From: JAJFUE01 sp039683515
GTDB taxonomy: Bacteria; Sumerlaeota; Sumerlaeia; MVZB01
Direction of reading: 5' to 3'
NCBI GenBank assembly: GCA_039683515.1
Contig: JBDKRG010000044.1
Span: forward strand, 3,750 to 67,749
DNA length: 64,000 nt
Part shown: piece after piece, positions 30,284 through 40,114 of the stretch
Layout: each line of letters opens with the position of its first letter
How positions within the stretch are numbered: the first letter of the stretch is position 1
Made by a program: the position numbers and the translations under genes
The notes under the pieces: model-generated
What the model was told of the DNA's origin: nothing
Database searches by the model: none
What the model saw: the letters and a program-made list of their open reading frames with translations, nothing else

Positions 30284-30320
30284 GATATATTTTATGGATG
30301 GATACCTGTTTGTTTGTTGT
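30284..30320 (+). promoter_or_regulatory. Leader element shared with the third beta-helix gene
   Basis: GATATAT (30284-30290) followed 20 nt later by TGTTTGTTGT (30311-30320), with ATGG and GGAT between. The same order of blocks occurs at 33042-33074 upstream of the third paralogue. The function is unknown. Confidence 0.35.
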
Positions 30321-30350
30321 ACCACTTTTCACAATCGGATTTACCCGCCA

Positions 30351-32912
30351 ATGCTCACCGCGAAAAATGTTTTGATGATCTCGTTGTTGGCCGCGGTCCT
30401 CGCCAGGCCGGCCATGGGCGTCGCGCCCGTGATCTCCGGGACCGGCGCGGCCCCGGTCGGCGACGTCTGGGCCCAGGTCAACTGGACGACGAACCAGAAC
30501 GCGACCTCCGTCGTCGAATATGGCCTCACCACGAGCTACGGCTCGACGGCGGGCGACAGCAACAGCTACACCGGCCACCGGGTGACGCTGTTCAGTCTGA
30601 CGCCGTCGACGACGTACCACTACCGCGTCCGCAGCACGAACTCCTCGAGCGAGTCCACGGTCAGCGGCGACTACACGTTCACGACCGGCGCCAGGACCTA
30701 CGGCTGCGAGACGAACGTGACCGGCGAGCCTTTGGGCGGCGGCGCCGGCTACAGCCGGATCTATACCCCGGCGCAGGCGACGGTGGTCGTCAGCGACTCG
30801 GCCTCATTCCGCAACGCGCTTTCTTCGGCAAGCTCCGGCACGATCATTTACGTCGACGACAACGCGGCGATCGACCTGACCGGCTACACGAGCCTGTCGA
30901 TTCCCGCCGGCGTGACGATCGCCAGCGGCCGCGGCCGCAACGGCTCGGTCGGCGGCCTGATCTACACGACGAGCTTCAATTCGTCGACCTCGGTTGCGGT
31001 GCTCAACATGAACGGCTCGGGTTCGCGGATCACCGGCCTGCGGCTCGCCGGCCCGCACAACTGGACCGGCCGCACCGCGCCGCTGGCGCACGGCGTCTAC
31101 GTGTTCAAATACTGGACGGAAATCGACAACTGCGAATTCTACGGCTGGAACTACGACGCGATCGAAACGCGCTCGGGGGCCGTGGGCGGGCTTTACGTCC
31201 ACCACAACTACTTCCACCACAACACGCGCGAAGGCGTGGGTTACCCCGTCTGCCCGAGCGGCGCGGCGGCCCTCATCGAAGGCAACGTGTTCGATTACTA
31301 CCGCCACGCGGTCGCCAGTTCCGGCACGCCCGGGAGCAGCTACGAGGCGCGCTACAACCTGATCCTCGAGCATGCGATCAACCACACGCTCGACATGCAC
31401 GGCGGAGAGGATCGCGACGACGGAACCGACATCGCCGGAACGATCATCCGGATCCATCACAATACGGTGCGCAACCTCGACCAGTCTTCCGTCGTCATCC
31501 GCGGCATCCCGGAAATCGGCTGCTGGGTTAACAACAACTGGTTCTGGCGCGACTACAGCACGCTTGTCGTCCGGCAGCTCAATGCCACAGGAAACATGTA
31601 TGTGACCGACAACCAGTATGGCGCGCCCGCCGCGGGCTCGACCGGCAACGCGCCGACCCTGACATGGACAGGCGAGCCGAACTATACGACCGGAGGCCTC
31701 AGCCCGCAGACCGGCTCCACGACGACCGAGTTCGTGTTCCGCGTCAAATACACCGATGCCGATGGTCATGCGCCGGCGCCGGGCTACCCGAAACTGCATT
31801 TGATGGTGGGCGGCGCCGAGTTCCAGTACCTGAGCCCCATGACCATGTTCCCGATCGACAATACACCCCCGTTTACCACAGGCCGCGCTTACCAATGCCG
31901 GATTCGTGTGCCGCGAGGGTCCAACTTTACCTACTATTTCGAAGCCCGCGACAGCACGAACAGGGCTGCAACCGGCCAGGCGACCGCAGCCGTCAGCGGC
32001 CCGGCCGTCACCTCGGGCAACAACACGCCCGTCCTCTACTATACCGACAACAGCTCCAGTTACATCGAGAACATCATCATCCCGTATAGCGGCACGACCA
32101 GCACGAACTTCGATTACCGCTGCATTTACCTGGACATCGACAACGATCCGCCAATGGCCGGCTATCCGAAGGTGAAGATCACGAATGCGAGCGGCGTCGA
32201 AGTTCCCGGCAGTCCGTTCACGATGACAGCGATGAACAGCAATGGGTTCACCGTCGGGCGGCATTATCAGCTCCTCAAGAAGCTGCCCGCGAGCACGACC
32301 AAGTATGGATGCCAGATCATCGCCAACGACGCGCAGGGCGCCGCCGCAACCAATATCCGGCTGTGGATGTATTACTACCCGACGACGGTCACCTACGCCG
32401 GGTCGATGTGGACCGACATCACGTGCAACGCGCCCAACCCGAACCCCTCGATGACGTTCACGGTCCCGGTTTCGTTCGCCCAGTCGGTCACCGATTTCGC
32501 CTCGTCCGACGTGAGCGTGACCAACGGCTCCGTGACCGGGTTCAGCGGCTCGGGCGGGTTCTACGTGCTCACGATCACGGCCGCCGCGCAGGGCCAGGAG
32601 ACCTCCGTCACGATCCCGGCCGGCGTGGCCTCGGGCAATCTCGCCTCGTCCACGATCAGCCGCGTCTGCTATCCCCCGACCGGCGCCGACGTCATCTGGG
32701 TCGGCCACGGCTACGCGAGCACCCATTACGGAACCTATGCCTATCCGTTCGACACGATGCTCGACGGCTTGAGCTGGCTGCGCTCCGGCGGCACGATCAA
32801 CATCCTCACCGGTGCCAACCCCGAGGCGATCCGCATCATGATGCCCGTTCGTCTCCAATCTCACGGCGGGACCGCCCGGATCGGCTCCGCCACGGGCCTG
32901 CCGCCCCAGTAA
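30351..32912 (+). CDS. Secreted FN3/beta-helix protein (paralogue 2 of 3)
   Basis: 853 residues from the ATG at 30351. The signal peptide is MLTAKNVLMISLLAAVLARPAMG. An FN3-like domain (about 25-110) is followed by a right-handed beta-helix without LamG (ASGRGRNGSVGGL, VHHNYFHHNTREGVG, DMHGGEDRDDGTDIAG, VNNNWFWR). Two Ig-like modules follow, then a bacterial Ig-like domain (FASSDVSVTNGSVTGFSG) and a final stretch like the start of another beta-helix (GTYAYPFDTMLDGLSWLRSG). It shows the ancestral scaffold, which helps locate the LamG insertions in its two paralogues. Probably extracellular and carbohydrate-related; no catalytic residues can be assigned. A strong terminator follows. Confidence 0.8.
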   Translation: MLTAKNVLMISLLAAVLARPAMGVAPVISGTGAAPVGDVWAQVNWTTNQNATSVVEYGLTTSYGSTAGDSNSYTGHRVTLFSLTPSTTYHYRVRSTNSSSESTVSGDYTFTTGARTYGCETNVTGEPLGGGAGYSRIYTPAQATVVVSDSASFRNALSSASSGTIIYVDDNAAIDLTGYTSLSIPAGVTIASGRGRNGSVGGLIYTTSFNSSTSVAVLNMNGSGSRITGLRLAGPHNWTGRTAPLAHGVYVFKYWTEIDNCEFYGWNYDAIETRSGAVGGLYVHHNYFHHNTREGVGYPVCPSGAAALIEGNVFDYYRHAVASSGTPGSSYEARYNLILEHAINHTLDMHGGEDRDDGTDIAGTIIRIHHNTVRNLDQSSVVIRGIPEIGCWVNNNWFWRDYSTLVVRQLNATGNMYVTDNQYGAPAAGSTGNAPTLTWTGEPNYTTGGLSPQTGSTTTEFVFRVKYTDADGHAPAPGYPKLHLMVGGAEFQYLSPMTMFPIDNTPPFTTGRAYQCRIRVPRGSNFTYYFEARDSTNRAATGQATAAVSGPAVTSGNNTPVLYYTDNSSSYIENIIIPYSGTTSTNFDYRCIYLDIDNDPPMAGYPKVKITNASGVEVPGSPFTMTAMNSNGFTVGRHYQLLKKLPASTTKYGCQIIANDAQGAAATNIRLWMYYYPTTVTYAGSMWTDITCNAPNPNPSMTFTVPVSFAQSVTDFASSDVSVTNGSVTGFSGSGGFYVLTITAAAQGQETSVTIPAGVASGNLASSTISRVCYPPTGADVIWVGHGYASTHYGTYAYPFDTMLDGLSWLRSGGTINILTGANPEAIRIMMPVRLQSHGGTARIGSATGLPPQ

Positions 32913-32922
32913 GAAGAGCGCC

Positions 32923-32961
32923 GAGTGAAGGGCGAAAGAAGTCGCCCTTCACTCGCTTTTT
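32923..32961 (+). terminator. Rho-independent terminator of the second beta-helix gene
   Basis: Perfect 13-bp stem (GAGTGAAGGGCGA / TCGCCCTTCACTC), 6-nt loop, then GC and five T. Confidence 0.93.
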
Positions 32962-33041
32962 GCCCCGCCCCGCTTGCATTGGCGGAACTCGACTTTCACG
33001 CGCCCGTTCCTGACAAATTATGTTGGGAATGAATGGTTTTG

Positions 33042-33074
33042 GATATATAGATGGGGTGCTTGGATGTTTGTTGT
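33042..33074 (+). promoter_or_regulatory. Leader element shared with the second beta-helix gene
   Basis: GATATAT (33042-33048), then ATGG, GGAT and TGTTTGTTGT (33065-33074), in the same order as upstream of paralogue 2. It lies 70 nt before the start codon here. Confidence 0.35.
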
Positions 33075-33144
33075 CCGGGGGGACGGGGGGTGCTCGGTTT
33101 TTATTATTAAACGGGCATCATCGATATTTGGACGGGAACAGTTC

Positions 33145-36100
33145 ATGAAGACTTGTCTATCGGCCGTGATGATTATGTGCGTCCTGGTCGGTGCCGCCGT
33201 TGCCGCGGCCCCGGTCATCTCCGAGATCAAGGCCTCGCCGGTCAGCGGCGCGTGGGCGTGCGTCAACTGGAAGACCGACGTCGCCGCCAGCTCGTACGTC
33301 GACTATGGCCCGACGACGAGCTACGGCAAGACCGAGTCGGTCGCCTCGCTCGTCACGACGCACCAGGTCCAGCTCGGCGGCCTGACCGTCGGCACGACGT
33401 ACCACTACCGCGTCCGCAGCGTCAACGGCTCGAGCCAGTCGACGACGAGCGCCGACCAGACGTTCACGACCGAGTCCGACACGTGGGGGTGCGAGAGCAA
33501 CCCGACGGGCAACCCGATGGGGGGCGGCGCCGGCTACAGCCGGATCGTCAGCAAGAGCGCGACGAACGTGACAGTCGTCAGCACCGCCTCGGCGCTCAAG
33601 AGCGCGCTGAGCTCGGCCACGTCGGGCAAGATCGTCTACGTCGACGACGCGGCGGTGATCGACCTGTCGCCGCAGACCTCCTCGCTCCTGATCCCGGCCG
33701 GCGTGACGCTCGCCAGCGGCCGCGGCAACAGCGGCTCGCCCGGCGGCATGATCGTCAACGACACGTTCTGGAACAACACCACGACCAACCCGCCGATGTT
33801 CAAGACCAACGGCAACGGCGTCCGCATCACCGGCATCCGGCTCGTCGGCTCCCAGAACTCGCATTCGCGCACGCAGCAGATGTATCACGGCATCTACTCC
33901 GCCCATTCGAGCGTCGAGATCGACAATTGCGAGTTCTACGGCTTCAACTACGCCGCCATCGAGGCGGTCGTCAACAAGCCCGGTCCCTACGTCCATCACA
34001 ACTACTTCCACCGCAACACGCGCCCCGGCGTCGGCTACGGCTACTGCCCGGGCTGGGGCAACGTGGCCGTCGCGGAGGGGAATATTTTCGATCACCACCG
34101 CCACTCGATCGCCGGCAACGGCACGACCGGCCAGAGCTACGAGGCCCGCTACAACCTGGTCCTCGAGCATTCGGTCAGCCATGTGTTCGACATGCACGGC
34201 GGCTACGACCGCGGCGACGGCACCGACATCGCCGGCACGACGATCAAGGTCCACCACAACACCGTGCGCAACACCGACCAGGGCGCCGTCTGCATCCGCG
34301 GCATCCCGACCGACGGCGCCTGGATCAACAACAACTGGTTCTACCGGATCCACGACAGCTGGTGCATCCGTCAGCTCGTCGACGGCAGCGACATCGGCAC
34401 CTATGACCATTTTGTTGAAACAAACGACAAGTTCGGCCCGCCGTCGGCCGCGGCGGTCGATGCCCCCGACCCCGCCGCCGGCACGATGATCGGCAACTGG
34501 AAATTCGACGAGGGCTCCGGCTCGACGAGCGCCGACAGCTCCGGCAACGGCCACACCGCGACGCTGTACGAGATGACCTCGGCCAACTGGGTGACCGGCC
34601 ACAGCGGCAAGGCCCTGCAGTTCGTCAGCGGCGGCAGCGAATACGCAAGCTGCGGGACGATCAGCCAGTTCGACAACATCGCGGTCGACTTCTGGTTCAA
34701 GCTCAGCGACGCGAGCGTCATCGGCCAGTACATCATCACCAACAACGTGTTCGACTTCTACTACCGCGGCGGCACCAACACGAACCTGTGGTTCCGGTTC
34801 CGCACCACCGACGGCATGGGCGGCGACGTCACCTCGTGGGCCAACAACACCGGCGTCAAGAGCTCGACCACGATCGCGGCCGGCACGTGGTACCACGTCG
34901 TCGGCACGCGCAGCGGCAACAAGATGCGCCTGTTCATCAACGGCACGCTCGAGCGCGAGCTCGACTGCCTCGCCGGTTTCACCGTCAACACCGCCAACTT
35001 CGGCCCGCTCCGGATCGGCCCGACGATGGCCGGCGTCGTGGACGAGGTGAAATACTTCACGCCGGGCGGCTCCGGCGCCACGGCCTCCGGCGGCGGCCAC
35101 GCCCCGACGCTGACCTGGTCGGGCGAGGCCAACTTCACCAGCGACGGCGTCCATCCCGAGACGGGCGCGAAGGGCTCGACCTTCACGTTCCGCGTCAAGT
35201 ACACCGACGCCGACAACAACCCGCCGATGATGGGCTACCCCAAGCTCCACGTCCTGCACAACGGCGTCGATTTCGAATCCTACTCGCCGATCGTGATGTT
35301 CCCGGTCGACGCGACGACCCCGTACAGCTCCGGCCGCGTCTACACGTGCAACTACCGGCTGCCGCGCGGGGCGGATTATTCGTATTACTTCGAGGCCTAT
35401 GACTGGGTCGGCAACGCGGCGGCGGGCTCGGCGACGGCCCCCGTCAACGGGCCGACCGTGACCGGCGGCAACACCCTGCCGGTCCTCTACTGGGCCTGGC
35501 CCGCGACGAACTACGTCCAGAACGTGATCTACCCCTCGTCCGGGAACATGGCGACCAACTTCGATTTCCGCGCCGGGTTCATCGACATGGACAACGACGC
35601 GGCCCAGGGGGGCGGCGCCAAGCTGAAGATCACGAACTCGAGCGGCGTCGAGATCCCCGGCAGCCCGTTCTTGATGGGCGTCCAGATCAGCGACCAGCCG
35701 TGCAACGGGATCATGCACCAGCTCGTCCGGCGCTTCCCCGCCGGCAGCTACAAGTACCAGGTGGTCGCCAGCGACGCCCAGGGGGGCGCGGCGATGTCGC
35801 TCCCGGCGTCGCTGGCCAGCCTGACCGTCTCGTCCTCGACCGCGAGCTGGACCGACCTGTATTCGGGGTCGCCGTCGACGCTCACGTCCAAGACGTTCGA
35901 TGTGGCGGTCTGCTTCAGCGCCTCGGTGACCGGCTTCGCCGCCAGCGACGTGACGGTCACCAACGGCACGATCAGCGGGTTCACGGGGTCGGGGTCGTTC
36001 TACGTCTTCACCGTCACGGCCAAGGACAACGGGACGGTGACGGTGAACGTGCCGGCGGGCGTGACCTCGCCGAGCATGCCCGCGGCGACCAAGATCATCA

Positions 36101-36171
36101 CGCGCACCGTCCCCGACACCGTCATCCCCAAAAACGGCGCCGACCGGAACTGGACGGTTTACGCGGAATAA
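33145..36171 (+). CDS. Secreted FN3/beta-helix protein with LamG insertion (paralogue 3 of 3)
   Basis: 1008 residues from the ATG at 33145. The signal peptide is MKTCLSAVMIMCVLVGAAVA. FN3-like domain, then a beta-helix (ASGRGNSGSPGGM, VHHNYFHRNTRPGVG, DMHGGYDRGDGTDIAG, INNNWFYR). A LamG-like domain (about 34480-35070, WKFDEGSGSTSADSSG to VDEVKYF) follows, then Ig-like modules and a bacterial Ig-like domain (FAASDVTVTNGTISGF). Here the LamG sits after the beta-helix core (after NDKFGPP), whereas in paralogue 1 it interrupts the helix. Likely secreted and carbohydrate-binding or carbohydrate-active; catalytic residues not assigned. Confidence 0.8.
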   Translation: MKTCLSAVMIMCVLVGAAVAAAPVISEIKASPVSGAWACVNWKTDVAASSYVDYGPTTSYGKTESVASLVTTHQVQLGGLTVGTTYHYRVRSVNGSSQSTTSADQTFTTESDTWGCESNPTGNPMGGGAGYSRIVSKSATNVTVVSTASALKSALSSATSGKIVYVDDAAVIDLSPQTSSLLIPAGVTLASGRGNSGSPGGMIVNDTFWNNTTTNPPMFKTNGNGVRITGIRLVGSQNSHSRTQQMYHGIYSAHSSVEIDNCEFYGFNYAAIEAVVNKPGPYVHHNYFHRNTRPGVGYGYCPGWGNVAVAEGNIFDHHRHSIAGNGTTGQSYEARYNLVLEHSVSHVFDMHGGYDRGDGTDIAGTTIKVHHNTVRNTDQGAVCIRGIPTDGAWINNNWFYRIHDSWCIRQLVDGSDIGTYDHFVETNDKFGPPSAAAVDAPDPAAGTMIGNWKFDEGSGSTSADSSGNGHTATLYEMTSANWVTGHSGKALQFVSGGSEYASCGTISQFDNIAVDFWFKLSDASVIGQYIITNNVFDFYYRGGTNTNLWFRFRTTDGMGGDVTSWANNTGVKSSTTIAAGTWYHVVGTRSGNKMRLFINGTLERELDCLAGFTVNTANFGPLRIGPTMAGVVDEVKYFTPGGSGATASGGGHAPTLTWSGEANFTSDGVHPETGAKGSTFTFRVKYTDADNNPPMMGYPKLHVLHNGVDFESYSPIVMFPVDATTPYSSGRVYTCNYRLPRGADYSYYFEAYDWVGNAAAGSATAPVNGPTVTGGNTLPVLYWAWPATNYVQNVIYPSSGNMATNFDFRAGFIDMDNDAAQGGGAKLKITNSSGVEIPGSPFLMGVQISDQPCNGIMHQLVRRFPAGSYKYQVVASDAQGGAAMSLPASLASLTVSSSTASWTDLYSGSPSTLTSKTFDVAVCFSASVTGFAASDVTVTNGTISGFTGSGSFYVFTVTAKDNGTVTVNVPAGVTSPSMPAATKIITRTVPDTVIPKNGADRNWTVYAE

Positions 36172-36175
36172 AGCC

Positions 36176-36270
36176 GAATCGCCGGCGAGGGCGCCGGCGC
36201 CACAGTGCATTGGGCTATTCGATCCTGAATAGCTGTTTTCGATGTGGGGCCGGCGCCCTCGCCGGCCATG
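36176..36270 (+). repeat. 95-bp GC palindrome, copy 1
   Basis: Outer arms GCCGGCGAGGGCGCCGGC-like and their inverse, inner arms GGCTATTC/GAATAGC. A near-identical copy in inverse orientation is at 63905-64000; half copies are at 7023-7049 and 52348-52376. It begins 4 nt after the third beta-helix gene stop. Confidence 0.9.
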
Positions 36271-36286
36271 CACAGTCTCAAGATGA

Positions 36287-37723
36287 CTACCCCTTGATGA
36301 CCCCGATCGGGCGGAGGCGGGCGACTTTGCGCGACAGGCCGGCGCGGTGGACGACATCGACCACCGCGTCGACATCCTTGTAGGCGGCCGGCTGCTCTTC
36401 CGACAGCCCCTTGCGCGTGTGCGAGCGGGCGACGACGCCGCGCTCGACGAGCTCGCGCAGGACTTCGGAGCTGTTGGCGTGGCGCGTGGCGGCGTGGCGG
36501 CTGAGCATGCGCCCCGCGCCGTGGCAGGTCGTCCCGAAGCTGCGCTCCATCGCCCCCGCCGAGCCGATCAGGACCCAGCTGGCCCGCCCCATGTCGCCGG
36601 GGATGAGGACGGGCTGGCCGATTTTCCTGTACATCTCGGGGATTTCGGGGTGGCCGGCGGGGAAGGCGCGCGTGGCTCCCTTGCGGTGGACGAGCAGCTC
36701 GCGATCCCCGTGGCGCTCGAACTTGGCGATGTTGTGCGCGACGTCGTAGACCATTTCGAGCCCGAGCCGCTCCCACGGCTGTTCGAAGACTCTCTCGAAC
36801 GCCTCGCGCGCCTGCGCCATGAGGAGCTGCCGGTTGCACCAGGCGAAGTTGGCGGCGGCGCGCATGGCGCCGAGGTAGCGCTCGCCCTCGGGGCTGTCGA
36901 TCGGCGCGCACGCGAGCTGGCGGTCGGGGACGCTGAACCCAAAGCGCTCCTCGAAGCCGCGCAGGTCGCGCAGGGCGTCCTCGCAGACCTGGTGGCCGAG
37001 GCCGCGCGAGCCGCTGTGGATCATCACGCAGATCCCCCCTTGGTGAAGCCCGAGCGTTTCGGCCGCCGCGGGGTCGACGACCTCGTCGACGATCTGCACC
37101 TCGAGGAAATGGTTGCCCGCCCCGAGCGTGCCGCACTGGCCGCGGCCGCGCGCCAGGGCCCGCTCGCTCACGCAGTCGGCGCGCGCCCCCTCGAGCCGGC
37201 CGCCGCTTTCGGTGACCGCCAGGTCGCGCTCGGTGACCAGGTCGCCCCTGAGCGCGCGCGGCCCCTCCTCGAGGATCCGCGCCATCTCCGCGTCCCTGAA
37301 TTGGAACCGCCCCCCCTGGCCGACCCCCGCCGGGATCGTCGCGAACAGCGTCTCCATGAGCGTGGTGATCCGCGGCTTGACGTCGGCCAGCGTAAGGTTC
37401 GTGCGCAGGAGCCTGACGCCGCAGTTGATGTCGTAGCCGACGCCGCCGGGCGAGACGACCCCGCCCGCGGCCGGGTCGGTCGCGCACACCCCGCCGATGC
37501 AGAAGCCGTAGCCCCAGTGGATGTCGGGCATCGCCAGGCTCGCCCGCCGGATCCCGGGCAGGCAGGCGACGTTGGCGACCTGCTCGACCGAGGCGTCCCG
37601 GCGGACGGCGTCCATGATCGCCTCGTCGGCGAAGATGATGCCGTCGACCCGCATCCCGCGGCTTTCGTCGCGGGCGATGCGCCAGCTTGTCTCGTCCAGT
37701 TGCTCGATTTGGAGCTCGCTCAT
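36287..37723 (-). CDS. rtcB: RtcB RNA ligase
   Basis: GTP- and Mn2+-dependent ligase that joins 2',3'-cyclic-phosphate or 3'-phosphate RNA ends to 5'-OH ends. 478 residues, normal length. The metal ligands are seen in GGVGYDINCGVRL (Asp98, Cys101), GAGNHFLEVQ (His205), IHSGSRG (His236) and DVAHN (His330). The guanylylated histidine is His401 in GTTCHGAGR. It lies 9 nt after the archease gene and probably shares its mRNA. A BrnTA-like toxin-antitoxin pair is just upstream on the same strand. Function of the enzyme is confident; its RNA target in this organism is unknown. Confidence 0.96.
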   Translation of the reverse strand: MSELQIEQLDETSWRIARDESRGMRVDGIIFADEAIMDAVRRDASVEQVANVACLPGIRRASLAMPDIHWGYGFCIGGVCATDPAAGGVVSPGGVGYDINCGVRLLRTNLTLADVKPRITTLMETLFATIPAGVGQGGRFQFRDAEMARILEEGPRALRGDLVTERDLAVTESGGRLEGARADCVSERALARGRGQCGTLGAGNHFLEVQIVDEVVDPAAAETLGLHQGGICVMIHSGSRGLGHQVCEDALRDLRGFEERFGFSVPDRQLACAPIDSPEGERYLGAMRAAANFAWCNRQLLMAQAREAFERVFEQPWERLGLEMVYDVAHNIAKFERHGDRELLVHRKGATRAFPAGHPEIPEMYRKIGQPVLIPGDMGRASWVLIGSAGAMERSFGTTCHGAGRMLSRHAATRHANSSEVLRELVERGVVARSHTRKGLSEEQPAAYKDVDAVVDVVHRAGLSRKVARLRPIGVIKG

Positions 37724-37732
37724 GCGGCTGCC

Positions 37733-38143
37733 TCAAATGTCGATGATCACCTGCCCGTGCCAGCCGCCGGGACGCTGTTCGAGCTGGAGCTGGTGATACG
37801 TGACCGCCTTGATGTCCAGGTAGCCCATGTGCCGGATCGGGTCGAACAGCTCGCCGAAGGCCATTGCCTCGAGCCGCGTTTCGTGGATCGCGATGTCGAA
37901 TTCGACCAGCACGAGGCCGCGCGTGGAGTAGATGAAGAGCAGTTCCGAGAGCCAGTCGTGGAGCAGCGTGGGGAGGTCTTCGGCCTTGATGTCGATGTGC
38001 ACGGCTTCGCGCCCCGCGACGGCTTCAGGGTTTTCGACCAGCAGGCTGGCGAAGCCGCGCCCGGCGTCGGAGAAGAGTTCGGGGGCTGTTTCCGCCTCGA
38101 CGCGAAGCCCGACATCGGCGGTGTGTTCGATGATTTCAAACAT
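37733..38143 (-). CDS. Archease, RtcB cofactor
   Basis: 136 residues, full length. Archease helps RtcB become guanylylated and turn over. The typical N-terminus is FEIIEHTADVGLRVEA, followed by LLHDWLSELLFIY, and the C-terminal AVTYHQLQLEQ with the metal-binding terminal acidic residue (IIDI). The rtcB start is 9 nt downstream. The upstream 65-nt spacer reaches a RHH antitoxin gene; a TTAAAAT box in this spacer could be its own promoter. Confidence 0.95.
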   Translation of the reverse strand: MFEIIEHTADVGLRVEAETAPELFSDAGRGFASLLVENPEAVAGREAVHIDIKAEDLPTLLHDWLSELLFIYSTRGLVLVEFDIAIHETRLEAMAFGELFDPIRHMGYLDIKAVTYHQLQLEQRPGGWHGQVIIDI

Positions 38144-38208
38144 GCAACTTGCCTTACCATTATTTTAACACGGCAGGGCAAGAATGCGCATATCGCCGGC
38201 TCGAATTG

Positions 38209-38451
38209 CTATTGATTTTCGTGCTCGGACGAAAGGTTGCTCAAGCGTTCGGCGATCCAGACCTTGATGATCGATTGCCGGGTCACGCCGAGCCTTCCGG
38301 CTTCTTTGTCGAGGGATTTGATCATCCAGACGGGAAAATCCACATTGACGCGCCGGGACTCCTGATTGGCTCGGGTGGCCCGGCTCAAGTCAAGGTGCCC
38401 CAAAATATTTTCGCCCCTGTCAAATTTTTTGTCGAGATCCTTAGCTTTCAT
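38209..38451 (-). CDS. Ribbon-helix-helix antitoxin (BrnA/CopG-like)
   Basis: 80 residues from the ATG at 38451, which overlaps the brnT stop by 11 nt. The C-terminal half has a ribbon-helix-helix pattern (RRVNVDFPVWMIKSLDKEAGRLG then VTRQSIIKVWIAERL), expected to bind the operator and neutralise the toxin. The N-terminal half (MKAKDLDKKFDRGEN) is the toxin-binding tail. A longer open frame upstream overlaps brnT and is not coding. The pair with brnT is the usual toxin-first order. Downstream, archease and rtcB follow on the same strand. Confidence 0.8.
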   Translation of the reverse strand: MKAKDLDKKFDRGENILGHLDLSRATRANQESRRVNVDFPVWMIKSLDKEAGRLGVTRQSIIKVWIAERLSNLSSEHENQ

Positions 38452-38701
38452 AAAGCTCCCGCTCCTCGGCCCTGGATCGCCTGACGGAAATGATTCGAAT
38501 TCGCTCTTCACGGATAGTAAATACCGCGGACCAATGTTTTTCCCGAATCCTGCCAATTGCCACGAAGCGCGACTCGTCTTGGCATCGAGCCGGGATTACG
38601 AGGAGATCGTCATCTCCCCAGAGCTTTTGCGCATCGACAAAATCTATCCCATGTTTTTTCGCATTCGCCTCGCTCTTTTGTGGGTCGAATTCGAATTCCA
38701 T
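38441..38701 (-). CDS. BrnT-family RNase toxin
   Basis: 86 residues, full length for BrnT, a RelE-fold ribonuclease that inhibits translation. Typical sequence: FEFDPQKSEANAKKHGIDFVDAQ at the start and ISVRRSRAEERELYE near the end, with the basic and aromatic catalytic residues in place. It is first in a two-gene unit with a RHH antitoxin overlapping by 11 nt. The pair is intact, with no frameshift. It lies upstream of archease and rtcB on the same strand. Confidence 0.88.
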   Translation of the reverse strand: MEFEFDPQKSEANAKKHGIDFVDAQKLWGDDDLLVIPARCQDESRFVAIGRIREKHWSAVFTIREERIRIISVRRSRAEERELYES

Positions 38702-38757
38702 GGGTAAAAATTATACCTTTTTCGCAGACGCGAAACAACGCAATTCAAATGTACGAA

Positions 38758-38783
38758 CAGGCCGGTTTGATCGAACCGGCCTG
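38758..38783. terminator. Hairpin downstream of trpS
   Basis: Perfect 10-bp stem CAGGCCGGTT/AACCGGCCTG with a 6-nt loop, between trpS and brnT. There is no strong T-run, so termination is uncertain. Confidence 0.45.
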
Positions 38784-38818
38784 GATTTCAGTTCAAAACA
38801 AATGCCGGCGGCGCCGGT

Positions 38819-39844
<1,026 letters not shown>

Positions 39845-39980
39845 GGTCAAAGCCCTTTGCGGTCGGAATCGGTGGGGCAGCGTCAAGCACAACGCCCACG
39901 CGCCCAAAGCATTCCACGAAAATAAAGCCCCCTCAACGATGAAGCAAGACAAAACGCTCATTTTGGGGCCGATCTTCCCC

Positions 39981-40048
39981 GGGAACGCCAATCTCCTGAT
40001 TGGCGATGAGGCCGTGCCCGTCCGTGTTTGTCCGTGTCCGTCCGCGCC
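39981..40048. repeat. GGGAACGCCA palindrome plus CACGGAC array
   Basis: 39981-40005: GGGAACGCCAATC-TCCT-GATTGGCG, the same unit found twice inside the methyltransferase gene. 40015-40048: GTCCGTG repeats, the CACGGAC family in the opposite orientation. Both lie upstream of trpS. Confidence 0.8.
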
Positions 40049-40114
40049 AAGCCCAAAGATTTCCGCCAAAACGTTTGCCCCCTCCCGGCATCTAGTGTAT
40101 TGGGTAGGTTCACC

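Noticed and set aside
26844..36171. PEP-CTERM, sortase or autotransporter anchoring of the beta-helix proteins
   Set aside because: No C-terminal hydrophobic sorting tail, LPxTG or beta-barrel domain was seen; one has a lipobox and two have plain signal peptides.
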